DNA of 33,013 bases from JBLHOS01 sp047623825 (GCA_047623825.1 JBLHOS010000027.1:1-33013), one strand, 5' to 3'. Shown: positions 23,954-31,332, numbered from the stretch's first letter. Translations and numbers: made by a program. The notes: generated by a model not told the origin, from the sequence alone.

Positions 23954-24553
23954 TTAGCTGTCGATATCAGCGGAACGCATTGCCTCAATCGACAAAACAA
24001 TCTCGACCTCGTCGCTGATAAAGGGAGCGAATGCGCCAAGATCGAAATCAGACCGCAAAATGCTAGTCGTTGCAGTGAAGCCAGCGGCCATTGCGCCGGC
24101 AAAAGGCGGTACCGGATATTCGCCTTGGGCGTTTAGAACTGTATCCAATACGACCTCAACAGTGATGTCATTGGCAGTCATATTTCCGGTAATCAAGGCT
24201 GTGTTCTCCCCCGTCACTTCTATGCCAGTGCTTTCAAAGGTGATCATGTCACCCTCTTCCGCGTTGAAGAAATCAGCACTCATGAAATGACCAAGCCGCT
24301 GTTCCCAGCCTGTATACATCGACATCACTGGGATCGACACGGATACTGATGACGCCGCAGGATCGTCCACGTCAAACAGGATCTGGCCTTCAAAGCCTGA
24401 GAACATTCCCCAAGTCGTTGAATATCCGACGTGGTTGTAGCTGAACAGAACCTGACTATGCGACGAGTCGAGGACATATGCCTCAGTGTCGGCAAAAACA
24501 GATGTTGTCGAAAGGGCGGTGATTACAGCAGCGGTTGAAAGGATGCGGTTCAT
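23954..24553 (-). CDS. Secreted YceI family protein
   Basis: The 199-residue protein has a signal peptide (ILSTAAVITALSTTSVFA, cleavage after about residue 21). A YceI lipocalin-like domain follows, with YVLDSSHSQVLFSYNHVGYS, FFNAEEGDMITFEST and TSILRSDFDLGAFAPFISDE. YceI proteins bind long polyisoprenoids in the periplasm. It lies near a second YceI domain in the fusion gene at 22398-23621, on the opposite strand, sharing a terminator with it. Such pairs often occur together in alphaproteobacteria. The ribosome binding site AGGGAG is about 11 bases before the ATG, a little far. Confidence 0.95.
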   Translation of the reverse strand: MNRILSTAAVITALSTTSVFADTEAYVLDSSHSQVLFSYNHVGYSTTWGMFSGFEGQILFDVDDPAASSVSVSIPVMSMYTGWEQRLGHFMSADFFNAEEGDMITFESTGIEVTGENTALITGNMTANDITVEVVLDTVLNAQGEYPVPPFAGAMAAGFTATTSILRSDFDLGAFAPFISDEVEIVLSIEAMRSADIDS

Positions 24554-24740
24554 TGGTAAAAAAACTCCCTGAAAGATGTGTTGGCGTCACCCCAGACAAG
24601 CCTCATTTAGGCTGCGCTTAACAACTCCGCCCAAGTAAACAGCACGTGTGCGGGACCGCACCGAGCAACACCATACGGAACAATTTGCGTATTTGGGTTT
24701 GCGAACCCACATCGGATGCAATTTCAAACAGATTGCGGGA

Positions 24741-25355
24741 TCAATTGTTGTTATTGCCGTTTCCGTTCCCGTTGTTATTGCCGCTGTTCCCGTTGTTATT
24801 ACCGCTGTTGCCGCCGTTCCCGTTGTTATTGCCGCTGTTGCCGCCGTTCCCGTTGTTATTGCCGCTGTTCCCGCTGCTATTTCCGTTCGACCCTTGATCG
24901 GCCGTTCCGTCCTGGTTACCGCCCGCATTCTCAGCGTTATTGTTCATCTCGGACCCACCCGGCGCATCTTGATCGCCGTTACCAAATCCGTTGTTGCCGT
25001 TGCTGTTACTGGTTCCGCCATCGTCCAAAATCGAGGCGCCGCCGATCTCTTCGGGCGGAACATAGCCCCAGAAAAGGCCCCCAGACACCTCAACCTCCTC
25101 TTGGGGATCTTCCGTATCCGTGCTGGCAAACTGAATAATGTCTGAGCCATACGCCGGATCATCGAAACTGGTCCGGATGATCGTTGAGGAACGCAGTACC
25201 GTACCGATCGCAGCGGTACGAAAGTCCATTGTGTCGCGTAGGATATTGGGCGCCGAAACGGCTAGCGAAACTGCAACCATGACCATCGGGACGTAGTCGG
25301 TCGTAACCGCCCCCGCCTCATCGTATACAAATCGATCAAATAAATCGGGTGTCAC
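24741..25355 (-). CDS. Flp-pilin-like protein with a long Asn/Gly-rich tail
   Basis: The 204-residue protein begins LFDRFVYDEAGAVTTDYVPM, then VMVAVSLAVSA, close to the N-terminus of roseobacter Flp-type pilin-like proteins (DEsGAVTvDWV plus a hydrophobic stretch). After the membrane segment (19-35) comes a mixed region with FWGYVPPEEIGG. From residue 115 on the chain is low-complexity Asn/Gly/Ser, with NSGNNNGNGG repeats at the end. I chose the GTG at 25355 because GGAG lies 6 bases upstream; the frame is open to a TTG at 25418. Pilin-type export and assembly on the surface is inferred. The repetitive tail is unusual for Flp pilins, which are short. No tad genes are in the window. Confidence 0.7.
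   Translation of the reverse strand: MTPDLFDRFVYDEAGAVTTDYVPMVMVAVSLAVSAPNILRDTMDFRTAAIGTVLRSSTIIRTSFDDPAYGSDIIQFASTDTEDPQEEVEVSGGLFWGYVPPEEIGGASILDDGGTSNSNGNNGFGNGDQDAPGGSEMNNNAENAGGNQDGTADQGSNGNSSGNSGNNNGNGGNSGNNNGNGGNSGNNNGNSGNNNGNGNGNNNN
24744..24875 (-). repeat. 30-bp tandem repeats coding an Asn/Gly-rich tail
   Basis: About three copies of a 30-base unit, plus partial ones, code for ten-residue blocks of the form NSGNNNGNGG. Two neighbouring copies appear identical at DNA level. The unit is a multiple of three, so slippage would change tail length and keep the frame. The pattern lies fully inside the pilin-like gene. Confidence 0.85.
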
Positions 25356-25496
25356 TGTAAACTCCAACTGTTTTAATAGTTTTTCCCTCAATGCGGAAAT
25401 ACAGTCTGATCGTTGCAAACTATGGCGAGCAATGGAGCACGATTGTTACCATTTAGAGGCGATACCATGACCTCAAGGCATCCAATCGCTCCTGAC

Positions 25497-25524
25497 TTGC
25501 ACTTACGGGCAAAGCAGATATAAG
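25497..25524 (+). promoter_or_regulatory. Promoter of the rpsF operon
   Basis: TTGCAC (25497-25502) and TATAAG (25519-25524) are spaced by 16 bases. The leader to rpsF is about 100 bases. The pair lies in the spacer divergent from the pilin-like gene. Confidence 0.6.
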
Positions 25525-25531
25525 GCGATTT

Positions 25532-25583
25532 CCTCCGCTGATGCTTTGCACCGGCGTGGCCTCTCGTGACTGGGTGGCGGAGG
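25532..25583 (+). promoter_or_regulatory. Candidate S6:S18 autoregulatory leader
   Basis: CCTCCGC (25532-25538) pairs perfectly with GCGGAGG (25577-25583). Inside, CACC (25549-25552) pairs with GGTG (25573-25576), leaving a one-sided internal loop of 10 bases and a CCG next to the upper stem. This lies in the rpsF leader, where many bacteria have an RNA motif bound by the S6:S18 pair that imitates their 16S rRNA site. The identification as that motif is an inference. Confidence 0.45.
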
Positions 25584-25630
25584 ACTTGTCCCAGTCTTTG
25601 AAACACGCCCAGAAAAGAAATGGAGTTAAC

Positions 25631-26017
25631 ATGCCGCTTTATGAGCATGTGATGATTGCGCGTCAGGATTTGTCCAACACGCAAGCAGAAGGCCTTATTG
25701 AACATTTTGGCACCGTTCTGTCCGACAACGGCGGAGCACTCGTGGATCACGAGTATTGGGGCGTCAAAACAATGGCCTACAAAATTAATAAGAACCGCAA
25801 GGGCCATTACGCCTATCTGCGCTCGGACGCACCAGCCAGCGCCGTGCAAGAGATGGAGCGCCTGATGCGCCTGCATGAAGATGTAATGCGCGTCCTGACG
25901 ATCAAAGTCGACGCTCATGCAGAGCTGCCATCGGTTCAAATGCAAAAACGTGACGAGCGTGATCGCGGCGACCGCGGTGATCGGCCAGATCGTGGCGAAC
26001 GCCGCGAACGTCGCTGA
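25631..26017 (+). CDS. rpsF: 30S ribosomal protein S6
   Basis: S6 binds 16S rRNA with S18 in the platform of the small subunit. The 128-residue protein begins PLYEHVMIARQDLSNTQAEG and has VDHEYWGVKTMAYKINKNRKGHY and LMRLHEDVMRVLTIKVD, fully typical. The C-terminus is an Arg/Asp-rich tail (RDERDRGDRGDRPDRGERR), common in alphaproteobacterial S6. The start has GGAG 5 bases upstream. It is followed by rpsR after 21 bases in the same operon. A longer frame to 25541 covers the structured leader and is not used. Confidence 0.98.
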   Translation: MPLYEHVMIARQDLSNTQAEGLIEHFGTVLSDNGGALVDHEYWGVKTMAYKINKNRKGHYAYLRSDAPASAVQEMERLMRLHEDVMRVLTIKVDAHAELPSVQMQKRDERDRGDRGDRPDRGERRERR

Positions 26018-26038
26018 TCAGATTAGGGAAACATAGAT

Positions 26039-26266
26039 ATGGCTACTAAACCTTTCTTCCGTCGTCGTAAGTCTGATCCGTTTGACGGTGATGGCGCCCC
26101 TGTGATCGATTATAAAGACACACGTCTTTTGCAGCGCTACATCTCTGAGCGTGGCAAGATCGTTCCATCCCGTATCACCGCCGTTGGCGCCAAAAACCAG
26201 CGTAGGCTTGCACAAGCAATCAAACGCGCACGGTTCTTGGCCCTGCTGCCCTATTCCGTGAAATAA
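26039..26266 (+). CDS. rpsR: 30S ribosomal protein S18
   Basis: S18 (75 residues) partners with S6 on 16S rRNA. The sequence FFRRRKSDPF, IDYKDTRLLQRYISERGKIVP and RRLAQAIKRARFLALLPY is the classic bS18 text. It lies between rpsF and rplI with short gaps of 21 and 12 bases, the usual bacterial order. It has no zinc-binding cysteines. Confidence 0.98.
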   Translation: MATKPFFRRRKSDPFDGDGAPVIDYKDTRLLQRYISERGKIVPSRITAVGAKNQRRLAQAIKRARFLALLPYSVK

Positions 26267-26278
26267 GGAGAGCTCTTT

Positions 26279-26902
26279 ATGGACGTTATCCTTTTGGAAC
26301 GTGTCGCTAAGCTAGGACAGATGGGCGAAGTCGTCTCTGTCAAAGCTGGCTATGCACGGAACTTTCTTTTGCCGCAGCGAAAAGCTCTGCGCGCAAGCGA
26401 AGCCAACATCAAATCCTTTGAAAACCAGAAATCGCAACTACAGGCGCAAAATCTGGAGTCCAAAGGCGAAGCCGAAGCAATGGCAGAAAAGCTGGCTGGC
26501 CAGCGGTTCGTCGTCATCCGCTCAGCATCGGACGCTGGCGCACTTTATGGGTCGGTCACGACCCGCGACGCAGCTGACGCAGCTACTGCCAATGGCTTTA
26601 CCTTGGATCGCAAGCAGGTCGCGCTGACCCGCCCGATTAAAGACCTTGGGATCCACACTGTTCACGTGGTCCTGCATCCAGAGATTCAGATTGATATTGA
26701 ATTGAACGTTGCGCGTTCTGTCGACGAGGCAGAGCTACAGGCATCGGGCAAATCAATCCGGGATTTGGCCGCCGAGGCTGAGGCCGAAGCTGATTTCGAG
26801 ATCGCCGAGTTGTTTGACGATATCGGGTCTGCCGCGATGGACGATGATGACTACACTCCTGCGCCACGCAGTGCCGATGAGGCATCTGACGACGACGCCT
26901 AA
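26279..26902 (+). CDS. rplI: 50S ribosomal protein L9 with an acidic C-terminal extension
   Basis: L9 lies on the large subunit and helps keep the reading frame. The first part MDVILLERVAKLGQMGEVVSV with KAGYARNFLLPQRKAL is typical, and GALYGSVTTRDAADA starts the second domain. At 207 residues it is longer than the 149 of E. coli. The extra 55 or so residues are acidic (AEAEAEADFEIAELFDDIG, DDDDYTPAPRSADEASDDDA), as in other Rhodobacterales. AGGAG lies 9 bases before the ATG. It ends the operon; a strong terminator follows. Confidence 0.97.
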   Translation: MDVILLERVAKLGQMGEVVSVKAGYARNFLLPQRKALRASEANIKSFENQKSQLQAQNLESKGEAEAMAEKLAGQRFVVIRSASDAGALYGSVTTRDAADAATANGFTLDRKQVALTRPIKDLGIHTVHVVLHPEIQIDIELNVARSVDEAELQASGKSIRDLAAEAEAEADFEIAELFDDIGSAAMDDDDYTPAPRSADEASDDDA

Positions 26903-26923
26903 GTCATCGATCTATTCAATTGG

Positions 26924-26959
26924 AAAAGGCCGCAGTGATGATATCGCTGCGGCCTTTTT
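26924..26959 (+). terminator. Terminator of the rpsF-rpsR-rplI operon
   Basis: AAAAGGCCGCAG and CTGCGGCCTTTT form a long stem with a loop of about 12 bases, followed by TTTTT on the plus strand. It lies 22 bases after rplI. Confidence 0.92.
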
Positions 26960-27034
26960 CGTTTATGAGCTCTGCGTCTATTGCCTTAATCGCCCAGCTT
27001 TGCCGCCCTTGCCCTCTACGCAGCGCCACTCAAC

Positions 27035-27064
27035 AAAAAAAGACCGCAGCACAAGACTGCGGCC
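27035..27064 (-). terminator. Terminator of the one-domain four-Cys gene
   Basis: On the minus strand GGCCGCAG and CTGCGGTC form an 8-bp stem (one G-U), followed by a run of seven T residues. It lies about 30 bases after the stop codon at 27093. Confidence 0.88.
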
Positions 27065-27092
27065 TGTTCGTGATGAACCTTTGGTATCCTGA

Positions 27093-27554
27093 TTAATACA
27101 GGAACGTCTCTAGGGTAAGTTCCGCGTCGCAGTATTGGCCATCATATGTGCCAACCCAAACGTCCACACGGCCTTGCAGATCTTCCAAGAAGTCTAGTGT
27201 AACCTTTGGATCGAAGTTGCCGTTGGTATCATCATCGTAATACCAGGTCGTGGTTGCAGCGTTGACCAAAAGGGCCGCGTCACAATTGCTTACGACATCA
27301 AGGACCAGATAATAATCACCCATGCCGGACAGGTTGAACGAGAAGTCCGGCGCCGTCGTAAAGTAGCCATCATGCGCGAAACCGCAGTCGCGAAGACTGT
27401 TTTCGCCACCGGCGACAACAGTTTGAGTACGTGGAGTATAAAGGTAATCACCGTCATACGAGTAGGTTTGACCGGTGTATTGGTATGTTGGGCAGGCCAA
27501 TGCGGCTGCCGATAAAGAGAAGAATACGAAGATGCTTGCGAGAATTTTTCTCAT
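27093..27554 (-). CDS. Secreted one-domain protein of the four-Cys repeat family
   Basis: I do not recognise a named family. The 153-residue protein has a signal peptide (KILASIFVFFSLSAAALA) and a mature part starting at Cys21. It contains one 130-residue domain with Cys21, Cys57, Cys91 and Cys142, the same positions as the first domain of the neighbouring three-domain protein. Signature stretches are TVVAGGENSLRDC, PDFSFNLSGMGDYYL, YYDDDTNGNFDP and GRVDVWVGTYDGQYC. The pattern of a beta-rich domain with an Asp/Asn-rich turn recalls PPC-like domains of secreted enzymes, which is an inference. The ATG at 27554 has AAGGA 9 bases upstream. It has its own terminator and a palindrome-rich upstream region. 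Confidence 0.85.
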   Translation of the reverse strand: MRKILASIFVFFSLSAAALACPTYQYTGQTYSYDGDYLYTPRTQTVVAGGENSLRDCGFAHDGYFTTAPDFSFNLSGMGDYYLVLDVVSNCDAALLVNAATTTWYYDDDTNGNFDPKVTLDFLEDLQGRVDVWVGTYDGQYCDAELTLETFLY

Positions 27555-27611
27555 AATGTGCTGTCCTTCCATGACGCGTAAAGACCGTAAACCATGTAAT
27601 AGCTGCGGCGT

Positions 27612-27661
27612 CTAGTACTAGTATGTGTTTTAACTACACCTATGATAAAAACATATATGTT
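27612..27661. promoter_or_regulatory. Palindromes upstream of the one-domain four-Cys gene
   Basis: Two perfect palindromes, CTAGTACTAG (27612-27621) and AACATATATGTT (27650-27661), lie 58 and 96 bases upstream of the start in an AT-rich stretch. TTGAAA followed by TTTTAT at 17 bases is a weak promoter candidate overlapping the second one. They may be operator sites. Confidence 0.35.
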
Positions 27662-27702
27662 AAGGTTTTTCAAATAAACATATCGCCCTACGCCTTAACG
27701 CA

Positions 27703-27730
27703 CAAAACCCGCCATTTCTGGCGGGTTTTG
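27703..27730 (-). terminator. Terminator of the three-domain four-Cys gene
   Basis: AAAACCCGCCA and TGGCGGGTTTT form a perfect 11-bp stem around a GAAA loop on the minus strand, ending in TTTT. It lies 30 bases after the stop at 27760. Confidence 0.88.
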
Positions 27731-27759
27731 CATATCACTCAGTCGCGACTTAGAAACGC

Positions 27760-29085
27760 TTAGAATGTCTCTAATGATAGTGTCGCGTTGCAGTATTGGC
27801 CATCAAAGGTCCCAACCCATACATCGACACGACCATCCAGATGTCCGGCAGAGCTTAACTCCAACAGCGGGTCAAAATTACCGTTGCTGTCATCATCGAA
27901 GAACCAGCTGCCCTCAGCAGTATTGATCAGCAACGTAGAATCGCAGCTGCTGACGACATTGGCAACCAAACGGTACGGTGACATACCTGACAAGTAGAAC
28001 GTAAAGTCCGGTGTCACAGCAACAAACCCAGTGCCGGGAAGGTTTGGACAATTGGCTAAGTTCGCTTCACCACCGGCAACAACGCTGAAATTGTCGCGAC
28101 TATAAAGATCGGAACCCGTCAACGTGTACTCAGAGCCCGTAAAGTCAAAAGATGGGCAAGAGTTTACTGGTGTTGGGGGTACTGGTGGAACGTCCAGGAA
28201 GGTCTCCATCGTCAGGGTCGCATCGCAATACTGGCCATCAAATGTGCCAACCCAAACATCGACACGGCCACTCAATGCATTTGTCCCGCCAATCTCAATC
28301 CGTGGATCAAGGTTGCCGTTGCTGTCGTCGTCATAAAGCCATGTGCCTTCGGCGGTATTGATCAGCAGGGCCGCATCACACTGGCTGTCAATATCGGCGG
28401 CCAAATAATAGCCATCCATGCCAGACAATGTGAAGGAGAAGTCAGGGGCCGTGGTGAAGAAGCCAGCGCCGTTAATGTTGGCGCAGTCGGCAACATTGGC
28501 CTCGCCACCTGCCACAACGCTGTAGCGCTGTGGCGAGTAAAGGTTCCCACCGGTCAGATTGTATTGCTCAGCGCCCAGAGAGTCGAAGGTTGGGCAATCA
28601 GCAGCCGGATCTGACGGCGGTGAGCTGATCTGGAATGTCTCAAGCGTCAGTTGCGCATCACAATAAGTCCCATCATAGGTTCCGACCCAAACATCAACAC
28701 GCCCGTCCAAGCCGCCGGGATGACCAATCTCGATCATTGGGTCCAAATTGCCGTTGCTGTCGTCATCATACAACCACGTGCCGTCGGCAGCACTGACGAC
28801 CAAGGCCGCATCACACTGGCTGTTAACAGACAGGTTCAGGTAATATGGATCCATGCCGCTTAGGTCGAATGAGAAATCCGGCGTAGAGGCAAAAAAGCCC
28901 GGGCCCTGCACTTCACAATTTGTCAGGTCACTATCGCCGCCGGCAACAACACCAAAACTTTGGGGGCTATACAGTTCGCCGCCAGTAAACGTAAATATAT
29001 TATCGTTATATTTCAACGATGGACATGCACTAGCCGCAGTGGCAAGGGCCATGACCGAAAAGAGGATTGCAATAAAAAATCGCAT
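27760..29085 (-). CDS. Secreted protein with three tandem four-Cys domains
   Basis: The 441-residue protein has a signal peptide (FFIAILFSVMALATAASA) and then three domains of about 130 residues: 21-151, 164-296 and 310-441. They are joined by Pro-rich linkers (SSPPSDPAAD and VPPVPPTPVNS). Each domain has four cysteines at matching places (21/57/91/142, 164/201/236/287, 310/346/381/432), so two disulfides per domain are likely. Shared text includes LYSPQ, VVAGGEAN, PDFSF.LSGM, YDDDSNGNLDP and GRVDVWVGTFDGQYC. The Asp/Asn turn could bind calcium. Function is unknown; a structural or binding role outside the cytoplasm is inferred. The ATG at 29085 has AAGGA 8 bases upstream; the longer frame runs into the decayed copy upstream. 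Confidence 0.88.
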   Translation of the reverse strand: MRFFIAILFSVMALATAASACPSLKYNDNIFTFTGGELYSPQSFGVVAGGDSDLTNCEVQGPGFFASTPDFSFDLSGMDPYYLNLSVNSQCDAALVVSAADGTWLYDDDSNGNLDPMIEIGHPGGLDGRVDVWVGTYDGTYCDAQLTLETFQISSPPSDPAADCPTFDSLGAEQYNLTGGNLYSPQRYSVVAGGEANVADCANINGAGFFTTAPDFSFTLSGMDGYYLAADIDSQCDAALLINTAEGTWLYDDDSNGNLDPRIEIGGTNALSGRVDVWVGTFDGQYCDATLTMETFLDVPPVPPTPVNSCPSFDFTGSEYTLTGSDLYSRDNFSVVAGGEANLANCPNLPGTGFVAVTPDFTFYLSGMSPYRLVANVVSSCDSTLLINTAEGSWFFDDDSNGNFDPLLELSSAGHLDGRVDVWVGTFDGQYCNATLSLETF

Positions 29086-29209
29086 TGGATGTTCCTTCTG
29101 GTGGATTGTTAATGCGGGCATTCGCCTCATTATGTTTCGTCTAGCTGAATTCAGCTGTTTCGTTGGGGCGCGGCGGCGCCTTTCGGCGAACCACTTTGGT
29201 TTAGATCGA

Positions 29210-29469
29210 ACGGCGCACAAACGGCGGCACATTCGGGAATACTCAATTCGCAGGCGTCTGGCGCTTTGCAATAGAACCGTTTCAGCGTCACTTGGACACC
29301 GCAATACTGGCAATCATAGGTTCTGGCCCACGCATCGAGCCGCCGGTTAGAGCGGCGCGTTTGGTATCGGTCACGAATTGATCGCCTCGGAATCGCTGCG
29401 AGATGGGCAAGCGTCGGCCGCAACGCGCAGCCTCAAAAGCACAAAATTTCTTGATTGCGAAAGTCTCAT
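29210..29469 (-). pseudogene. Decayed copy of a four-Cys domain gene
   Basis: Upstream of the three-domain gene, an ATG at 29469 with AGGGG before it starts a frame of 32 codons whose end of the leader reads AADACPS. The intact gene has AASACPS, with Cys at the same residue 21. The frame stops at 29371. In another frame, 29345-29274 reads RRLDAWARTYDCQYCGVQVT then LKRF, which matches GRVDVWVGTYDGQYCDAQLT then LETF of the intact domain. About 250 bases of the domain's middle are missing between the two parts. The remains show loss of Gly to Cys and other changes. The likeness is seen directly; the deletion size is estimated from the intact copies. Confidence 0.7.
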
Positions 29470-29604
29470 GTTGATCCCCTAGATGGTGAAGATATCAAAA
29501 CATACGCAAGAAATCACTTACGCGGATAGGGAAAAATGCCCCATCGGAACAATTTGCCTTAGATAGTGGCAGTAATACACCAACTGATATCTGTGTCTGA
29601 AAAC

Positions 29605-29637
29605 CAAAAAGGCCGCCTCTGTTTTCAGAGGCGGCCT
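29605..29637 (-). terminator. Terminator of tig
   Basis: AGGCCGCCTCTG and CAGAGGCGGCCT form a perfect 12-bp stem around a 4-base loop (29610-29637), followed by TTTTT on the minus strand. It lies 45 bases after the tig stop. Confidence 0.93.
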
Positions 29638-29681
29638 GATTTATAGCACCACTGCCAGGCAATGCCCGACACCACGATGCA

Positions 29682-31007
29682 TTATTCGTCGTCGAGCGCC
29701 TCAATGGCAGTCTGCAACTCATCTTTGGTAACAGTCTTTTCGGACACTTCGGCCATCTCAAAAACGAAATCGACAACTTTGTCTTCATACATTGGCGCGC
29801 GCATTTGCTGCTGTGCGGCCTGGTTCTTTTGAATAAACTCAAAGAATTCACGTTCTTGGCCAGGATACTGACGCGCCTGGTTCATGATCGCCTGAGTCAT
29901 CTCAGCATCTGAAACGGTGACTTGGTTCTTCTGACCAAGTTCTGCCAACAACAAACCCAAACGGACGCGACGCTCAGCCAGAACATTGTGCTCATCTGTT
30001 GGCGTGATCTCTGGGTGATCGTGGCCTTGGACCTCAGGATTCTCTTCATGCCACAGCTGATGCGCAATCTGGTTGGCTTCAGCATCCACCAGACTTGGCG
30101 GCAACTCAAACTTCACCAGTTTGTCCAGCTGGTCCAGCAAACCACGCTTTAACACTGCGCGCGAGGCACCGGCATATTCAGTTTTTAGACGCTCAATGAT
30201 CTGCTCTTTCAGGGCGTCCAAGCTCTCGGCGCCATAGTTCTTTGCAAGATCGTCATTGATCTCAGCCACAGCTGGTTTCTTGACTTCTTTGATCTTGCAT
30301 TCAAACACCGCAGCTTTTCCAGCCAAGTGATCAGCACCATATTCGTCGGGGAAGTTAACCTCGACGTTGGTTTCATCGCCGGCTTTTGACCCGACCAACT
30401 GCTCCTCAAAACCTGGAATGAACGAGTTGGAGCCCAGAACCAACGGATAGTCCTCAGCAGAACCGCCTTCAAACGGCTCACCGTCAACTTTGCCCAGGAA
30501 GTCAAAGATCACCTGATCGCCATCTTTGGCTTTGCCTTTTTTGGTCTCAAAGTTTTGCGCGCTTTCGGCAAGATTTTTTAGCGCTTCGTCGACTTCGTCT
30601 TCGGCAGGTGCCACGACCAAACGCTCAAGAGACAGCGCCTTATAATCGATCTCTGGGATCTCAGGCAATTTCTCATAGGTCATGGTGACGACGATATCAT
30701 CGCCCTCTTTCCAATTTTCGTTGGACATCTTGACGTCTGGCTGCATCGCAGGGCGATCGCCGTTCTCTTCCAGATGTGCCTGCATGGCGCCATCAACGGT
30801 TTCCTGCATCGCTTCGCCCAAAAGGCGTGGGCCAAACTGCTTTTTCAGCAGGGCCATTGGAACTTTGCCCTTCCGGAAGCCCTTCATCTCGATCCCGGGC
30901 TGGGCTTCGATCAATTTCTCTTTGACCTTTTCTTCCAGCTGGGCACCAGTAATGGTGATCTCGTAGCCGCGTTTAAGGCCGTCGTTCAGGGTCTCGGAAA
31001 CCTGCAT
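29682..31007 (-). CDS. tig: Trigger factor, ribosome-bound chaperone
   Basis: Trigger factor meets nascent chains at the ribosome exit and has prolyl isomerase activity. The 441-residue protein has the ribosome-docking signature GFRKGKVP (43-50). The FKBP-like domain includes KDGDQVIFDFLGKVDGEPFE and SFIPGFEEQLVGSKAGDE, and the C-terminal chaperone arms include VDAEANQIAHQLWHEENPE. Size and order are normal. The start has AGGGGA 5-6 bases upstream. It stands alone; in many bacteria clpP follows, which is not the case here. An inverted repeat lies right after the probable -10 box. Confidence 0.97.
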   Translation of the reverse strand: MQVSETLNDGLKRGYEITITGAQLEEKVKEKLIEAQPGIEMKGFRKGKVPMALLKKQFGPRLLGEAMQETVDGAMQAHLEENGDRPAMQPDVKMSNENWKEGDDIVVTMTYEKLPEIPEIDYKALSLERLVVAPAEDEVDEALKNLAESAQNFETKKGKAKDGDQVIFDFLGKVDGEPFEGGSAEDYPLVLGSNSFIPGFEEQLVGSKAGDETNVEVNFPDEYGADHLAGKAAVFECKIKEVKKPAVAEINDDLAKNYGAESLDALKEQIIERLKTEYAGASRAVLKRGLLDQLDKLVKFELPPSLVDAEANQIAHQLWHEENPEVQGHDHPEITPTDEHNVLAERRVRLGLLLAELGQKNQVTVSDAEMTQAIMNQARQYPGQEREFFEFIQKNQAAQQQMRAPMYEDKVVDFVFEMAEVSEKTVTKDELQTAIEALDDE

Positions 31008-31038
31008 ATCATCCCCTATAGGTTCTGCGTTTCAGACG

Positions 31039-31080
31039 CGTGTCTGGCCACGGGAAATGGCCCGTCAGACACGGGTTATA
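31039..31080 (-). promoter_or_regulatory. Inverted repeat and -10-like box upstream of tig
   Basis: CGTGTCTG (31073-31066) and CAGACACG (31046-31039) are perfect 8-base arms, with a second ACGGG/CCCGT stem inside. A TATAAC box (31080-31075) lies 2 bases before the repeat, reading toward tig. If this is the -10 box, transcription starts inside the repeat, which would make it an operator more than an RNA hairpin. The -35 box is not clear. Confidence 0.4.
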
Positions 31081-31126
31081 AATCAGCCTGCCTTCTATGG
31101 GCGCATGGGGTGGGGTGCAAGGGGCA

Positions 31127-31318
31127 ATGACCACACGCTTGGTCATGTGGGTGTTTGTGTTGGCATTAATCGGCAGTTTCAGGGGCGGTGTCGGGTTTGA
31201 CACCAATTGTTTCAGACGCTTTGGGACTTATTCAAGCCAGCGGGACCCATTTTCACAGACCGGTGAGGTTGGTACGGCAGTCTTTTTTTGGTGTGCGCTT
31301 GCGCACAGAAATGTGTGA
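31127..31318 (+). CDS. Possible small membrane protein
   Basis: A 63-codon frame starts TTRLVMWVFVLALIGSFRGG, which looks like one membrane segment, and continues with a polar part with no known motif. AGGGG lies only 2 bases before the ATG, too close for a good start. It is upstream of and divergent from tig. It may be a real small protein or a chance frame; I have no family for it. Confidence 0.25.
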   Translation: MTTRLVMWVFVLALIGSFRGGVGFDTNCFRRFGTYSSQRDPFSQTGEVGTAVFFWCALAHRNV

Positions 31319-31332
31319 TGTCTTAAAATTAG

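Noticed and set aside
24744..24875. CRISPR array
   Set aside because: The repeats are contiguous, in frame and coding, with no unique spacers.
24648..25145. Plus-strand frame rich in VVIAAVPVV repeats
   Set aside because: It is the reverse side of the Asn/Gly tandem repeats of the pilin-like gene and has no ribosome binding site.
26960..27034. tRNA or small RNA gene in the gap after rplI
   Set aside because: No cloverleaf could be formed, and the gap is bounded by the two terminators of the flanking genes.
29495..29851. Minus-strand frame of 118 codons at the end of tig
   Set aside because: Most of it overlaps tig in another frame, and it crosses the tig terminator.
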